A DNA stretch of 64,000 nucleotides from Ancylobacter rudongensis (GTDB taxonomy: Bacteria; Pseudomonadota; Alphaproteobacteria; Rhizobiales; Xanthobacteraceae): NCBI RefSeq assembly GCF_900100155.1, contig NZ_FMTP01000004.1, positions 248,001 to 312,000 of the forward strand. Direction: 5' to 3'. This document shows, piece by piece, positions 8,034 to 15,987 of this stretch (within the stretch, counting starts at the first letter, position 1; each line of letters opens with the position of its first letter). The position numbers and the translations under genes are program-made. The notes below the pieces were generated by a model that searched no databases, had not been told where the DNA came from, and was given only the letters and a program-made list of their open reading frames with translations.

Positions 8034-9269
8034 ATGGCCGAGGTTCAGACGATCCATGATGTGGCCTGCGGCTTCTGCGGGCTCGGCTGCGATGATTTGA
8101 CGGTCGAGGTCGAGGGCCGGCAGGTCCGCGCCAAGGCCCCGGTCTGCCCCGAAGCCGCCCGGCTCTTGCGGCGCCTGGATACCGCTGATCCGATGCCGCG
8201 CGTGGCCGGTGAGGTGATCGATCAGGCCGATGCGGCCAAAGCGGCGCATCAGATCCTCGCGGCCGCCCGCGCGCCTGTGATCGGCGGGCTCGGCGTCGAC
8301 ATGGCCGGTGCCGGCGCCGCCGTCGACCTCGCCATCCGCTTCGGCGGGGTGCTCGACCATTACGCCTCGGACGGGCTGTTTCGAAACTATGCCGCCGCCC
8401 AGCGCACCGGCTGGCTCTCCACCACGCTGGCGGAGGTGCGCAACCGCTGCGACGTGCTGCTGGTGGTCGGCGACGACCCGGCCGCGACCTGGGGCCGGCT
8501 GTTCGAGCGGCTGTTCCCGGAGAAGCCGCTCTTCGCCGGTTCGAACCGCCGCGTGATCTTCCTCGGCGGCGCGCCGGGGGAGAAGACGCGCGCGCAGCTG
8601 GCCGGCGCGAGCGTCGTTCACCACGCCACCACCGACGCGGTGGCGGCGCTGGAGGCGCTTGGCAGTTTCACCGCCGGCCGTCGCCCGCCGGGGAGCTGCT
8701 TCGGCGGCATCGAGGCCGACACGCTGGCGGGCCTCGCCGAGGAACTGCGCAATGCCCATTACGCGGTGGTGACCTGGAACGCGGCCGACCTTGACGATGG
8801 GGACCTCGTCGCCGAGCGGGCCACCGCGCTGGTCGACACGCTGAACGTCACCACGCGCGCCGGCGTGTTCCCGCTCGGCGGGCGCGACAACATCATCGGC
8901 GTCAACCAGCTGCTGCTGTGGCGGCTCGGCTATCCCCTGCGCACCGCCGTGCAGGGGCAGGCGAGCAGCCATGACGGCACGCTGTTCGCCACGCAGGCGG
9001 CGCTGGCCGATGCCGATGTGCTGGTGTGGATCTCGGCCTTCCGGCCGGAGCCGCCGCCGGCCTTCGGCGGCAAGATCATTGCTCTTGCCCATCCCGAGAC
9101 AGTATTCGACAAGGAACCTGATGTTCTCATCCCTGTGGGCACCCCCGGCGTCGACCATGCCGGCACGGCGTTCCGCATGGATTCCATCGTAAGCCTGCCG
9201 CTCGGCGCCTTGCGCGTCGCGACGCTTCCTAGCGTCGCCGAGGCTGTGCGTTGCATAGCGGAGGGGTAA
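8034..9269 (+). CDS. fhcB: formyltransferase/hydrolase complex subunit B
   Basis: A 411-residue homologue of formylmethanofuran dehydrogenase subunit B. In bacteria the FhcABCD complex transfers the formyl group from formyl-H4MPT to methanofuran and hydrolyses it to formate, and subunit B is thought to be structural, with no redox activity. The N-terminus keeps four cysteines in CGFCGLGC...C spacing (Cys12, 15, 19, 38), as in iron-sulfur molybdoenzymes. Later parts show the molybdoenzyme-like fold (LLVVGDDPAATWGRLF near 140) but are shorter than the archaeal subunit. The stop is followed at once by the fhcA ATG. Shine-Dalgarno is weak (CAGG). Confidence 0.92.
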   Translation: MAEVQTIHDVACGFCGLGCDDLTVEVEGRQVRAKAPVCPEAARLLRRLDTADPMPRVAGEVIDQADAAKAAHQILAAARAPVIGGLGVDMAGAGAAVDLAIRFGGVLDHYASDGLFRNYAAAQRTGWLSTTLAEVRNRCDVLLVVGDDPAATWGRLFERLFPEKPLFAGSNRRVIFLGGAPGEKTRAQLAGASVVHHATTDAVAALEALGSFTAGRRPPGSCFGGIEADTLAGLAEELRNAHYAVVTWNAADLDDGDLVAERATALVDTLNVTTRAGVFPLGGRDNIIGVNQLLLWRLGYPLRTAVQGQASSHDGTLFATQAALADADVLVWISAFRPEPPPAFGGKIIALAHPETVFDKEPDVLIPVGTPGVDHAGTAFRMDSIVSLPLGALRVATLPSVAEAVRCIAEG

Positions 9270-10937
9270 ATGAGACTGCGGTTGAAGGGCGGGCGTGTGC
9301 TCGACCCTGCCAATGGCGAGAACGGGGTCGCCAGCGGCACCGTGCGCGACATCGAGATCGAGGACGGGCGCATCGTCGCCGCCACCGATCTGCGGGCTGA
9401 CGCCGAATATGACCTTGGCGGCGATGTCGTCATGGCCGGCGGCATCGATCTGCACAGCCACATCGCCGGCGGCAAGATGAACCTGGCCCGCCTGCTGATG
9501 CAGGAAGACCGGCGGGCCTTCCCCGAAATGCCGGGCAATTTCTGCGGCTGCGGCGGCGGACGGGCGGTGCCGACCGCGCATGCCACCGGCTGCCGCTATG
9601 CCGAACTTGGCTACACCACGGTGTTCGAGCCGGCCATGGTCGGCGCCAATGCGCGCGCCGCGCATCTGGAAATGGCCGATATTCCCAATCTCGACACCGG
9701 CGCCTATCTGGTGCTCGGCAATGACGATTATTTCCAGCGCCTGCTGGCCGCCGGGGCCGGGCAGGAGCAGGTGAACGCCTATGTCGGCTGGATGATCGAG
9801 GCGACGCAGGCCTTCGCCATCAAGATCGTCAATCCCGGCGGCATCAACGCCTTCAAGTTCAACGCCCGCAAGATGGACCTCGACGAGGCCAACCCGCATT
9901 ACGCGGTGACGCCGCGCAAGGTGCTGACCACGCTGATCCGGGCGGTGACGGAACTCGGCCTGCCGCACCCGATCCATCTGCATGGCTGCAATCTCGGCGT
10001 GCCGGGCAATGACGAGACCACGCTCGCCACCATGCTCGCCACCGAGGGGCGGCGGCTGCACCTGACCCATCTGCAGTTCCATTCCTACGGCACGGAAGGC
10101 GACAAGCGCTTTTCCTCCTCGGCGGCGCGCATCGCCGAGATGGTGAACGCGAACCCGAACATCTCGGTCGATGTCGGGCAGGTGATGTTCGGCCAGACCA
10201 TCACCGCGTCCGCCGACTACATGTCGCAATACCGCAATCGCGGACTCGCCAGCCCGAAGAAGTCCATCGGCATGGATATCGAGCTGGACGCCGCCTGCGG
10301 CGTGGTGCCGTTCGAGTACAAGGACAAGTCCTTCGTCAATGCGCTGCAATGGGCGATCGGGCTGGAGCTGTTCCTGCTGGTGGAGGACCCCTGGCGGATC
10401 TTCCTCACCACCGACCATCCCAATGGCGGGCCGTTCACCACCTATCCGCACCTGATCCGCCTGCTGATGGACCGCGATTTCCGCAACGCCCAGCTGGCGA
10501 CGCTGAACAAGGCGGCGCAGGCGCACACGCTGCTGGCGCAGATCAAGCGCGAATATTCGCTGGAGGAGGTCGCCATCCTCACCCGCGCGGCGCCCGCCCG
10601 CATTCTCGGCCTCACCGACAAGGGCCATCTGGGCCCCGGCGCGGTGGCCGACATCGCCGTGCACACGGAGGACGCCGACCGCGAGGCGATGTTCTCGACC
10701 ACCCGCATGGTGTTCAAGAACGGCCGGCTGATCGTGAAGGACGGCGTGGTGGTGGAACTGGCGCAGGGCACCACCCATGTCGCCCGCCCCGAGTTCGACC
10801 GCTCGGTCGACAAGGATATGCAGCGCTGGTTCGATGAATCGGTGGGGCTGAAGTCGAAGCATTTCCGCATCGCCGATGGCGAATTGCGGGGCGGCGCCGG
10901 GCCGACCATCCTCAAATGCGAAGGGGTGGCGTCGTGA
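9270..10937 (+). CDS. fhcA: formyltransferase/hydrolase complex subunit A (formylmethanofuran hydrolase)
   Basis: A 555-residue amidohydrolase-fold protein that hydrolyses formylmethanofuran to formate and methanofuran within the Fhc complex. Visible metal-site motifs are GGIDLHSHIAGGK (HxH near residues 62-64), the lysine-bearing AIKIVNPGGINAF near 190, IHLHGCNLG near 240, LTHLQFHSYG near 270 and TTDHPNGG near 385. Full family length. GGAGGGG just before the start overlaps the fhcB end (TAA-ATG), so fhcB and fhcA are tightly coupled. It is followed by an unusual 172-base gap carrying an inverted repeat before fhcD. Confidence 0.95.
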   Translation: MRLRLKGGRVLDPANGENGVASGTVRDIEIEDGRIVAATDLRADAEYDLGGDVVMAGGIDLHSHIAGGKMNLARLLMQEDRRAFPEMPGNFCGCGGGRAVPTAHATGCRYAELGYTTVFEPAMVGANARAAHLEMADIPNLDTGAYLVLGNDDYFQRLLAAGAGQEQVNAYVGWMIEATQAFAIKIVNPGGINAFKFNARKMDLDEANPHYAVTPRKVLTTLIRAVTELGLPHPIHLHGCNLGVPGNDETTLATMLATEGRRLHLTHLQFHSYGTEGDKRFSSSAARIAEMVNANPNISVDVGQVMFGQTITASADYMSQYRNRGLASPKKSIGMDIELDAACGVVPFEYKDKSFVNALQWAIGLELFLLVEDPWRIFLTTDHPNGGPFTTYPHLIRLLMDRDFRNAQLATLNKAAQAHTLLAQIKREYSLEEVAILTRAAPARILGLTDKGHLGPGAVADIAVHTEDADREAMFSTTRMVFKNGRLIVKDGVVVELAQGTTHVARPEFDRSVDKDMQRWFDESVGLKSKHFRIADGELRGGAGPTILKCEGVAS

Positions 10938-11109
10938 GGAGTGTCGTTCTCGTTCAACATCCTTCGAGGCTCGCGGAGCCTGTCCTCGGGCTTGCCGGAG
11001 GCAAGACCCGTGGGCTCGCACCTCAGGATGATGTGGTTTTCCTGGATGAACGTCATCCTGAGGTGCCGGCCGCAGGCTGGCCTCGAAGGATAGTCGTGGA
11101 GGGCGCCCG
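10938..11109. other. 172-base intra-operon gap between fhcA and fhcD
   Basis: The other fhc junctions are 0 to 4 bases apart, but this gap is 172 bases and almost wholly filled by a nested inverted repeat (listed separately). No gene is seen in it. It could attenuate or stabilise the message between the two halves of the operon. Confidence 0.6.
10959..11091. repeat. nested inverted repeat (dispersed palindromic element)
   Basis: Outer arms ATCCTTCGAGGC (10959-10970) and GCCTCGAAGGAT (11080-11091) match perfectly over 12 bases. Inner arms CACCTCAGGATGA (11019-11031) and TCATCCTGAGGTG (11053-11065) match perfectly over 13. The form is that of short dispersed intergenic palindromes common in alphaproteobacteria. 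It lies between fhcA and fhcD on the plus strand. Confidence 0.85.
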
Positions 11110-12042
11110 ATGATCCTCAATGGCGTCGAGATCCGCGACACGTTCGCGGAAGCCTTTCCGATGGTGGGCACGCGGCTCATCATCACCGCCGACACGCCGG
11201 AATGGGCGCTGATCGCCGGCCGCACCACCACCGGCTTTGCCACCTCGGTGATCGGCTGCGGCTGCGAGGCGGGCATCGAGCGCACGCTCAATCCCGAGGA
11301 GACGCCGGACGGGCGTCCGGGCGTTTCCCTGCTGATCTTCGCGATGGATTTCGGCTCGCTGAAGAAGGTGGTGCCGCTGCGCCTCGGCCAGTGCGTGCTG
11401 ACCTGCCCGACCACGGCCTGCTATGCCGGCATCGACACCGGCAAGCGGGTGCCACTGGCGAAAACCATCCGCTATTTCGCCGACGGGCACCAGATTTCCA
11501 AGAAGATCGGCGGGAGCAAAGGCGAGGGGATGCGCTTCTGGCGCCTGCCTGTCATGGAGGGCGAGTTCGTCTGCGACGAGGACACCGGCTCGGTCGAGGG
11601 CGTGGGCGGCGGCAATTTTCTCATCCTCGCCCGCTCGCGGGGGGAAGCCCTTAAGGCTGCCGAGACGGCGGTGGCGGCGATGGTTCAGGTGCCCGGCATC
11701 ATCCTGCCCTTCCCCGGCGGGGTGGTGCGCTCGGGCTCCAAGGTCGGCTCGAAATACAAGGGCCTGTTCGCCTCCACCAACGACGCCTATTGCCCGACCC
11801 TGCGCGGCACGGTGCCGAGCCAGCTGCCCGACGAGGTCGGTTCGGTGCTGGAGATCGTCATTGACGGGATGAGCTTCGCGGCGGTGGCGGAAGCGACACG
11901 GGTCGGCATCACGGCGGTCTGCGCCATCGGTGCCGAGGGCGGCGTGGTGGCGATCGACGCCGGCAATTATGGCGGCAATCTCGGCCCCTTCCACTTCAAG
12001 CTGCGCGAGATCATGCAGAACGGCGCGGGAGAGACGGCATGA
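11110..12042 (+). CDS. fhcD: formylmethanofuran-H4MPT formyltransferase, Fhc subunit D
   Basis: A 310-residue homologue of archaeal Ftr. It carries the formyl group between 5-formyl-H4MPT and methanofuran in the Fhc complex. Strongly family-like stretches are FAEAFPMVGTRLIITA (residues 12-27), a Cys-rich CVLTCPTTACYAG near 98-110, FPGGVVRSGSKVGSKYKGL near 196 and a C-terminal GGNLGPFHFKLRE. Length is normal for Ftr. It starts 172 bases after fhcA, past the inverted repeat, and overlaps fhcC by 4 bases (ATGA, 12039-12042). Confidence 0.95.
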   Translation: MILNGVEIRDTFAEAFPMVGTRLIITADTPEWALIAGRTTTGFATSVIGCGCEAGIERTLNPEETPDGRPGVSLLIFAMDFGSLKKVVPLRLGQCVLTCPTTACYAGIDTGKRVPLAKTIRYFADGHQISKKIGGSKGEGMRFWRLPVMEGEFVCDEDTGSVEGVGGGNFLILARSRGEALKAAETAVAAMVQVPGIILPFPGGVVRSGSKVGSKYKGLFASTNDAYCPTLRGTVPSQLPDEVGSVLEIVIDGMSFAAVAEATRVGITAVCAIGAEGGVVAIDAGNYGGNLGPFHFKLREIMQNGAGETA

Positions 12043-12839
12043 CCGGGGTTTCCCTCAAGCCGCGGGCGCCGTTCGAGGCGCGGGTCGACCTCTCCGGCCT
12101 CACGCCCGAAGTCACCGGCCCGCTGTCGCTGCGCGAACTGGAGCATCGCGAGGTGCCGTGCGGCGGGCGCAGCGTGAAGCTGGCAGAGCTGTTCTTCGTC
12201 GAGGGCGCGCCGGACGGCGTGCTGCTGGTCGAGCTCGGGGATGTCAGGCTCGACGGCGTCGGCGCCGGCATGACCAAGGGCGAGCTGATCGTCGACGGCA
12301 CGGTCGGCGCCCATGCCGGGCGCGGCATGAGCGGCGGCATGCTGCGGATTGGCGGCGATGCCGGCGATTTTCTAGGCAGTGAGATGTCCGGCGGGCGGAT
12401 CGAACTCGCGGGGAATGCGGGCTCGCATGCCGGCGCGGCCGGCTCCGGGGCGCGGCGCGGCCTCTCCGGCGGGGTGCTGCAGATCGGCGGACATGCCGGC
12501 CCGCACGCGGCCGAGCGCCAGCGCGGCGGCCTCATCACCATTGCCGGCGATGCCGGCGAGGGCCTCGCCACCGGCATGATCGCCGGCACGGTGAGCGTCG
12601 GCGGCACCATTGGGCCGCTGGCCGGGCGCGGCATGAAGCGCGGGACGATCTTCGTCAACGCGGCGCCCGAGCTGCCGGCCGGCTTCATCGACACCGGCAC
12701 GCATGAGCTGGTGGCGCTGCGCCTCATCGCCCGCCGGGTGCCGGAGCTTTCCGCCCTGCTGGGCGGCTGGACGCGCGCGCGCCGGATCGTCGGCGACACG
12801 CTGATCGGCGGGCAGGGCGAAGTGCTGGCGGGGGCGTAG
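12039..12839 (+). CDS. fhcC: formyltransferase/hydrolase complex subunit C
   Basis: A 266-residue homologue of formylmethanofuran dehydrogenase subunit C. It is made largely of a repeated Gly-rich strand unit (GGxLxIxGDAG-like, for example GGMLRIGGDAGDFLG, GGVLQIGGHAG, GGLITIAGDAG), which builds the right-handed beta-helix shared with glutamate synthase C-terminal domains. It is a scaffold subunit of the Fhc complex. It is the last gene of the fhc operon and starts in the fhcD stop. A GC-rich inverted repeat without a clear T-run follows. Confidence 0.93.
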   Translation: MTGVSLKPRAPFEARVDLSGLTPEVTGPLSLRELEHREVPCGGRSVKLAELFFVEGAPDGVLLVELGDVRLDGVGAGMTKGELIVDGTVGAHAGRGMSGGMLRIGGDAGDFLGSEMSGGRIELAGNAGSHAGAAGSGARRGLSGGVLQIGGHAGPHAAERQRGGLITIAGDAGEGLATGMIAGTVSVGGTIGPLAGRGMKRGTIFVNAAPELPAGFIDTGTHELVALRLIARRVPELSALLGGWTRARRIVGDTLIGGQGEVLAGA

Positions 12840-12850
12840 GGGCTGCCCCG

Positions 12851-12886
12851 TCATCCCGGACCGGCCACAGGGCCGATCCGGGACGA
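12851..12886. repeat. GC-rich inverted repeat between fhcC and mgtE
   Basis: Arms TCATCCCGGACCGGCC (12851-12866) and GGCCGATCCGGGACGA (12871-12886) pair at 14 of 16 positions with a 4-base loop. It lies between convergent fhcC and mgtE. It could end transcription from both sides as a hairpin, but no T-run follows on either strand, so it is listed as a repeat. Confidence 0.65.
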
Positions 12887-12899
12887 GGTTGCCCCCGTC

Positions 12900-14279
12900 C
12901 TACAGCAGCGTGCCGTTCAGGATCACCATGGCGACGGTGAAATAGATCACCAGCCCGGTCACGTCGACGAAGGTGGCGACGAACGGCGCCGAGGCGCTGG
13001 CGGGGTCGAAGCCGGCGCGGCGCAGCACGAAGGGCAGCATCGAGCCGATCAGCGAGCCGAAGGTGACGATGGCGACCAGCGCCGCGCCCACCGTCGCCGC
13101 CACCAGCATCCAGTACTCGCCATAATCATGGAAGCCGGCGAGCTGCCAGACGGTGATGCGGGTCATGCCGAGCGTGGCGAGGATGGAGCCGAGCACGAGG
13201 CCCGAGGGCAGCTCGCGCAGCGCCACCCGCCACCAGTCCTTCAGCTTGATCTCGCCCAGCGCCAGCGCCCGGATGATCAGCGAGGTGGCCTGCGAGCCGG
13301 AATTGCCGCCCGAGCTCATGATCAGCGGGATGAACAGGGTGAGCACGATGGCGCGCTCCAGCTCATCCTCGAAATGCTGCATCGCGTTGGCGGTGAGCAT
13401 CTCGCCGAGGAACAGGATGGAGAGCCAGCCGCCGCGCTTCTTCAGCATGTTGAAGAAGCCGATTTCCATATAGGGCTCGTCCAGCGCTTCCATGCCGCCG
13501 AATTTCTGCGCGTCCTCGGTGCCTTCCTCGATGATGGCGTCGATCATGTCGTCGACGGTGACGATGCCGAGCACCTGCTCGTTCGCGTCCACCACGGGCA
13601 CGGCCAGCAGGTCGTATTTGGTGATGAGCCGGGCGACATCCTCGCGGTCCATCAGCGGGTCGGTGGTGATGGGATCATGCCGGGGCGCCACGTCGAGGAT
13701 CGGCTGCTCGGGCTCGCCGGTGATTAGGCGGCGCAGTGTTACCGCCTTGAGCAGCTTGTGCGAGACCGGATCGAGCACATAGATCGCGTAGATCGTTTCG
13801 CGGGTGCGCTCGATTTCGCGGATATGGCGCAGCGTCTCGCCCACCGTCCAGGACGCGGGCACGGTGACGAATTCGGTCGTCATCAGGCTGCCGGCGCTGT
13901 GCTCGGGCCAGGCGAGCAGGCGATTCAGCTCGGTCTGGGTTTCCACCGGCAGGCGGGCGAACAGATGCGAGCGGGCGGGCTCGTCCATCCAGCGGAACAG
14001 GTCCGCCGCGCGGTCGGCCGACATGTCGGAGATAAGGCGCACCGCCTCCTCGACCGGCAGCGCTTCGATCAGTTCGCTGGTGAGGTCGACATCGGGGCCG
14101 TCAAGCACCTCCACCTGCTGCTCGCGCGGCAGGCTGGCGAGCAGGGCGGAGGCGGTCCTCGGCTCGTGCTCGTCAAGCGCTTCGGCAATGTCGGCGGGGT
14201 GCTCTTCGGCGAGCTCGGCCGCGAGGGCTGCGGTGTCCACGACGATGTCGTCGCGGCGGTCTTCCGTCCGGTCGTCCAT
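12900..14279 (-). CDS. mgtE: MgtE-family magnesium transporter
   Basis: A 459-residue inner-membrane Mg2+ channel. It has an N-terminal MgtE superhelical domain (about 15-130, HPADIAEALDEHEP near 27), a CBS pair (about 135-260, with TTEFVTVPASWTVGE and LLAVPVVDANEQVLGIVTVDD), then five hydrophobic segments from about 290 on. The GGNSGSQATSLIIRALALGE segment is the family pore signature. It is convergent with fhcC and interrupts the C1 cofactor island without an obvious functional tie. GGAAAGAGAG precedes the ATG, within a hairpin-forming leader. Confidence 0.95.
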   Translation of the reverse strand: MDDRTEDRRDDIVVDTAALAAELAEEHPADIAEALDEHEPRTASALLASLPREQQVEVLDGPDVDLTSELIEALPVEEAVRLISDMSADRAADLFRWMDEPARSHLFARLPVETQTELNRLLAWPEHSAGSLMTTEFVTVPASWTVGETLRHIREIERTRETIYAIYVLDPVSHKLLKAVTLRRLITGEPEQPILDVAPRHDPITTDPLMDREDVARLITKYDLLAVPVVDANEQVLGIVTVDDMIDAIIEEGTEDAQKFGGMEALDEPYMEIGFFNMLKKRGGWLSILFLGEMLTANAMQHFEDELERAIVLTLFIPLIMSSGGNSGSQATSLIIRALALGEIKLKDWWRVALRELPSGLVLGSILATLGMTRITVWQLAGFHDYGEYWMLVAATVGAALVAIVTFGSLIGSMLPFVLRRAGFDPASASAPFVATFVDVTGLVIYFTVAMVILNGTLL

Positions 14280-14280
14280 T

Positions 14281-14331
14281 TCGGCTCTCTTTCCGCTGTC
14301 CTGCCTTTAGCAGGCGGGCGCGGGGAGCCGA
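14281..14331 (-). promoter_or_regulatory. hairpin-forming mgtE leader next to the start codon
   Basis: On the minus-strand message, arms at 14325-14331 and 14281-14287 (TCGGCTC against GAGCCGA) pair perfectly over 7 bases. They enclose an inner 5-bp stem (CCTGC at 14300-14304, GCAGG at 14310-14314) and the Shine-Dalgarno GGAAAGAGAG. The outer stem ends two bases from the ATG at 14279, so folding could limit ribosome access. No match to a named magnesium riboswitch was recognised. Confidence 0.4.
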
Positions 14332-14701
14332 GACCGGGTCACGCCCGGGGCCGGTTCACAGCGCCAGCCGCCAGGGGCCGGGCAATCGACTGGTACTGTC
14401 GCTGGGCATGTCTACGGTATTCCGGTGGCGGCGCGGTGACACGCGGCGGGCGGGGAATGAACCTGCGGGGTGGTAAAGTCAAGGCGGACCATCGCCGCCG
14501 CGGTGCCCCGCGTGTCCCGGACGCCTGCAGCGCCAGCGGAAGGCGATCCCGGACCCAGCGGGCGAGTCTTCGGCGATGTCTGCCGGCGTGTTTCCCCCGA
14601 CGGTCGCCTGTGGCGGAGTCTTCGCTGGGCCCCGGATCGGCGCGCCGCTTCGCGGCGCTTGTCCGGGGAACGGGGGGGTGGGAGACGGCGCGGTGGCAGC
14701 C
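14332..14701. other. intergenic stretch upstream of mgtE and downstream of mfnB
   Basis: About 370 bases with no credible gene. It should hold the mgtE promoter on the minus strand. Its right part carries an inverted repeat of the dispersed type (listed separately). Short frames across it are random high-GC frames. Confidence 0.55.
14544..14667. repeat. inverted repeat of the CCGGATCGGCG / TTGTCCGGG family
   Basis: Outer arms CGATCCCGGACCCAGCG (14544-14560) and CGCTGGGCCCCGGATCG (14623-14639) agree at 15 of 17 positions. The right arm runs on into a second GC hairpin that ends in TTGTCCGGG at about 14667. The same string order, on the opposite strand, appears at 28240-28275, so these are copies of one dispersed element. 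Confidence 0.7.
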
Positions 14702-15424
14702 CTAATGGTCGCTTGGTTCGCGCAGGCGGGCGTGGACCTGGCCGAGACGCACTGGGTCGAGCGTGCCGGTGCGGCCGCCCTCGCAGAGCGCGCCGCGAAA
14801 GCCGAGATAGTCTGCCCCGACGCCGACCAGCGCCGGGATGTCCTCCAGCCGCAGCGAGCCGGCCAGCCCGGTCATCAGCCCGTGGCGGCGCGCCTCGGCG
14901 ACGAACTGGCCGAGCGTGAGTGGGTCGAAATGCTCGGTCAGCGAACCGGCCTTCTTGTCGGCGGTGTCGATCATCACCCCGGCGAAGCCGGCGCGGCCAA
15001 GTGCGGCGAGCACGGCGAAATCGGGCGCCTCGTCGGCGAACAGCACGCCGATCAGCCGGGTCCGGCTGGCGAGTGGGGCCAGCGCCTCGATGCACTCATT
15101 GGTGTGCTGGGAGGCGGAAAGACCGATCTTGACCAGCGGCACGCCGGTGCGGGCGACGCGCTCGGCGGCGGTGCGGACCAGCGCCGGCACCATCGGCTGG
15201 TCGCCGATCGTCGCGCTCAGCGCCGGCCGGCCGGCTTCGCCCAGTTGCTCGCCCCAGGCGGTCCACAGCATGACCGCGGCGGCCAGTGCATCGGTGCTCC
15301 AGGCGCCGAGAGTGCCGAAGGCCGGCTGCTTGAGATCAACGATATCGGCACCGCCGGCCCGCGCCAGCTCCATCTCGTGGAGATCGGTGACGCTGGCGAG
15401 CAGGCCGGGCGCGGCGGTGCTCAT
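14702..15424 (-). CDS. mfnB: (5-formylfuran-3-yl)methyl phosphate synthase
   Basis: A 240-residue protein of the former DUF556 family. MfnB condenses two glyceraldehyde 3-phosphates to the furan precursor of methanofuran. The N-terminal LLASVTDLHEMELARAGG and ADIVDLKQPAFGTLGA are diagnostic; Lys32 in that block matches the Schiff-base lysine position, and a second lysine pair lies at 157-158 (DTADKKAGS). The ATG at 15424 overlaps the DUF447 stop (ATGA). It is the last gene of the minus-strand operon mfnE, flavoprotein, DHPS-like, DUF447, mfnB. The cofactor it helps make is the C1 carrier used by the Fhc complex. Confidence 0.9.
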   Translation of the reverse strand: MSTAAPGLLASVTDLHEMELARAGGADIVDLKQPAFGTLGAWSTDALAAAVMLWTAWGEQLGEAGRPALSATIGDQPMVPALVRTAAERVARTGVPLVKIGLSASQHTNECIEALAPLASRTRLIGVLFADEAPDFAVLAALGRAGFAGVMIDTADKKAGSLTEHFDPLTLGQFVAEARRHGLMTGLAGSLRLEDIPALVGVGADYLGFRGALCEGGRTGTLDPVRLGQVHARLREPSDH

Positions 15425-15987
15425 GATGCCCGCCGGCTGCGGTGTTCGGCCACGGCGTCGAGCACCCAGCCCCACGCTTCCAGCTCCTCCGGCCCGGCGG
15501 TCTTTTCCACCGCGATGGCGAGATAGGCCATTTCCTGAGCCACCTTCTCGTCGGGCAGAAGGCCGAGCCGGCTGACCAGCACGGCGGCTTCCAGCACCGC
15601 CGCCTTGGCGCGGTTCATGCCCTCGAAGCGGGTATGGCCTTCGGAATGATAGGTCTTGCAGAAGAATTTCGGCCGCTGCGGGTCGTCCTCCGCCCGTTCC
15701 ACCGTCACCTCGTCATGCGAGAGCGCGTCGGCAAGGCGCGGGCAGTCGATATAGGTCGCCTTCTTCACATCGACATTGTAGCGGCGCCCGACCACGCAGC
15801 TGGCGAAGATGCGGACATCGTCGGTGAAATTGACCACGGCGATGCGGGTGGCGGCGAGATTTTCCAGCGTGCGCGAGGGCCGGAAGGGCTGCAGCACATA
15901 GCCGCCCTCGATCACCGTCGCGCCCATGGGGGCGATGTGCGGCTCGCCTTCGAGCGAGCGGGTGGTGACGATGGCTTCACGGATCAC
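15421..15987 (-). CDS. DUF447-family protein of the H4MPT cluster
   Basis: A 188-residue protein starting at the GTG at 15987, which overlaps the upstream stop (GTGA, 15984-15987). It opens VIREAIVTTRSLEGEPHIAP and contains IAVVNFTDDVRIFASCVVG near residue 55, a pattern of the DUF447 family, which has a flavin-reductase-like split barrel. Such genes are constant members of archaeal and methylotroph methanopterin clusters, but no reaction is established to my knowledge. The context, between a dihydropteroate-synthase-like gene and mfnB, points to pterin or furan cofactor synthesis. The longer same-frame reading upstream lies antisense to the next gene and is not used. Confidence 0.85.
   Translation of the reverse strand: MIREAIVTTRSLEGEPHIAPMGATVIEGGYVLQPFRPSRTLENLAATRIAVVNFTDDVRIFASCVVGRRYNVDVKKATYIDCPRLADALSHDEVTVERAEDDPQRPKFFCKTYHSEGHTRFEGMNRAKAAVLEAAVLVSRLGLLPDEKVAQEMAYLAIAVEKTAGPEELEAWGWVLDAVAEHRSRRAS

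Noticed and set aside
8028-11414. Very long minus-strand open frame across fhcB and fhcA
   Set aside because: It is an antisense frame of GC-rich codons, His/Arg/Gly-rich without domains; the plus strand has motif-complete fhc genes.
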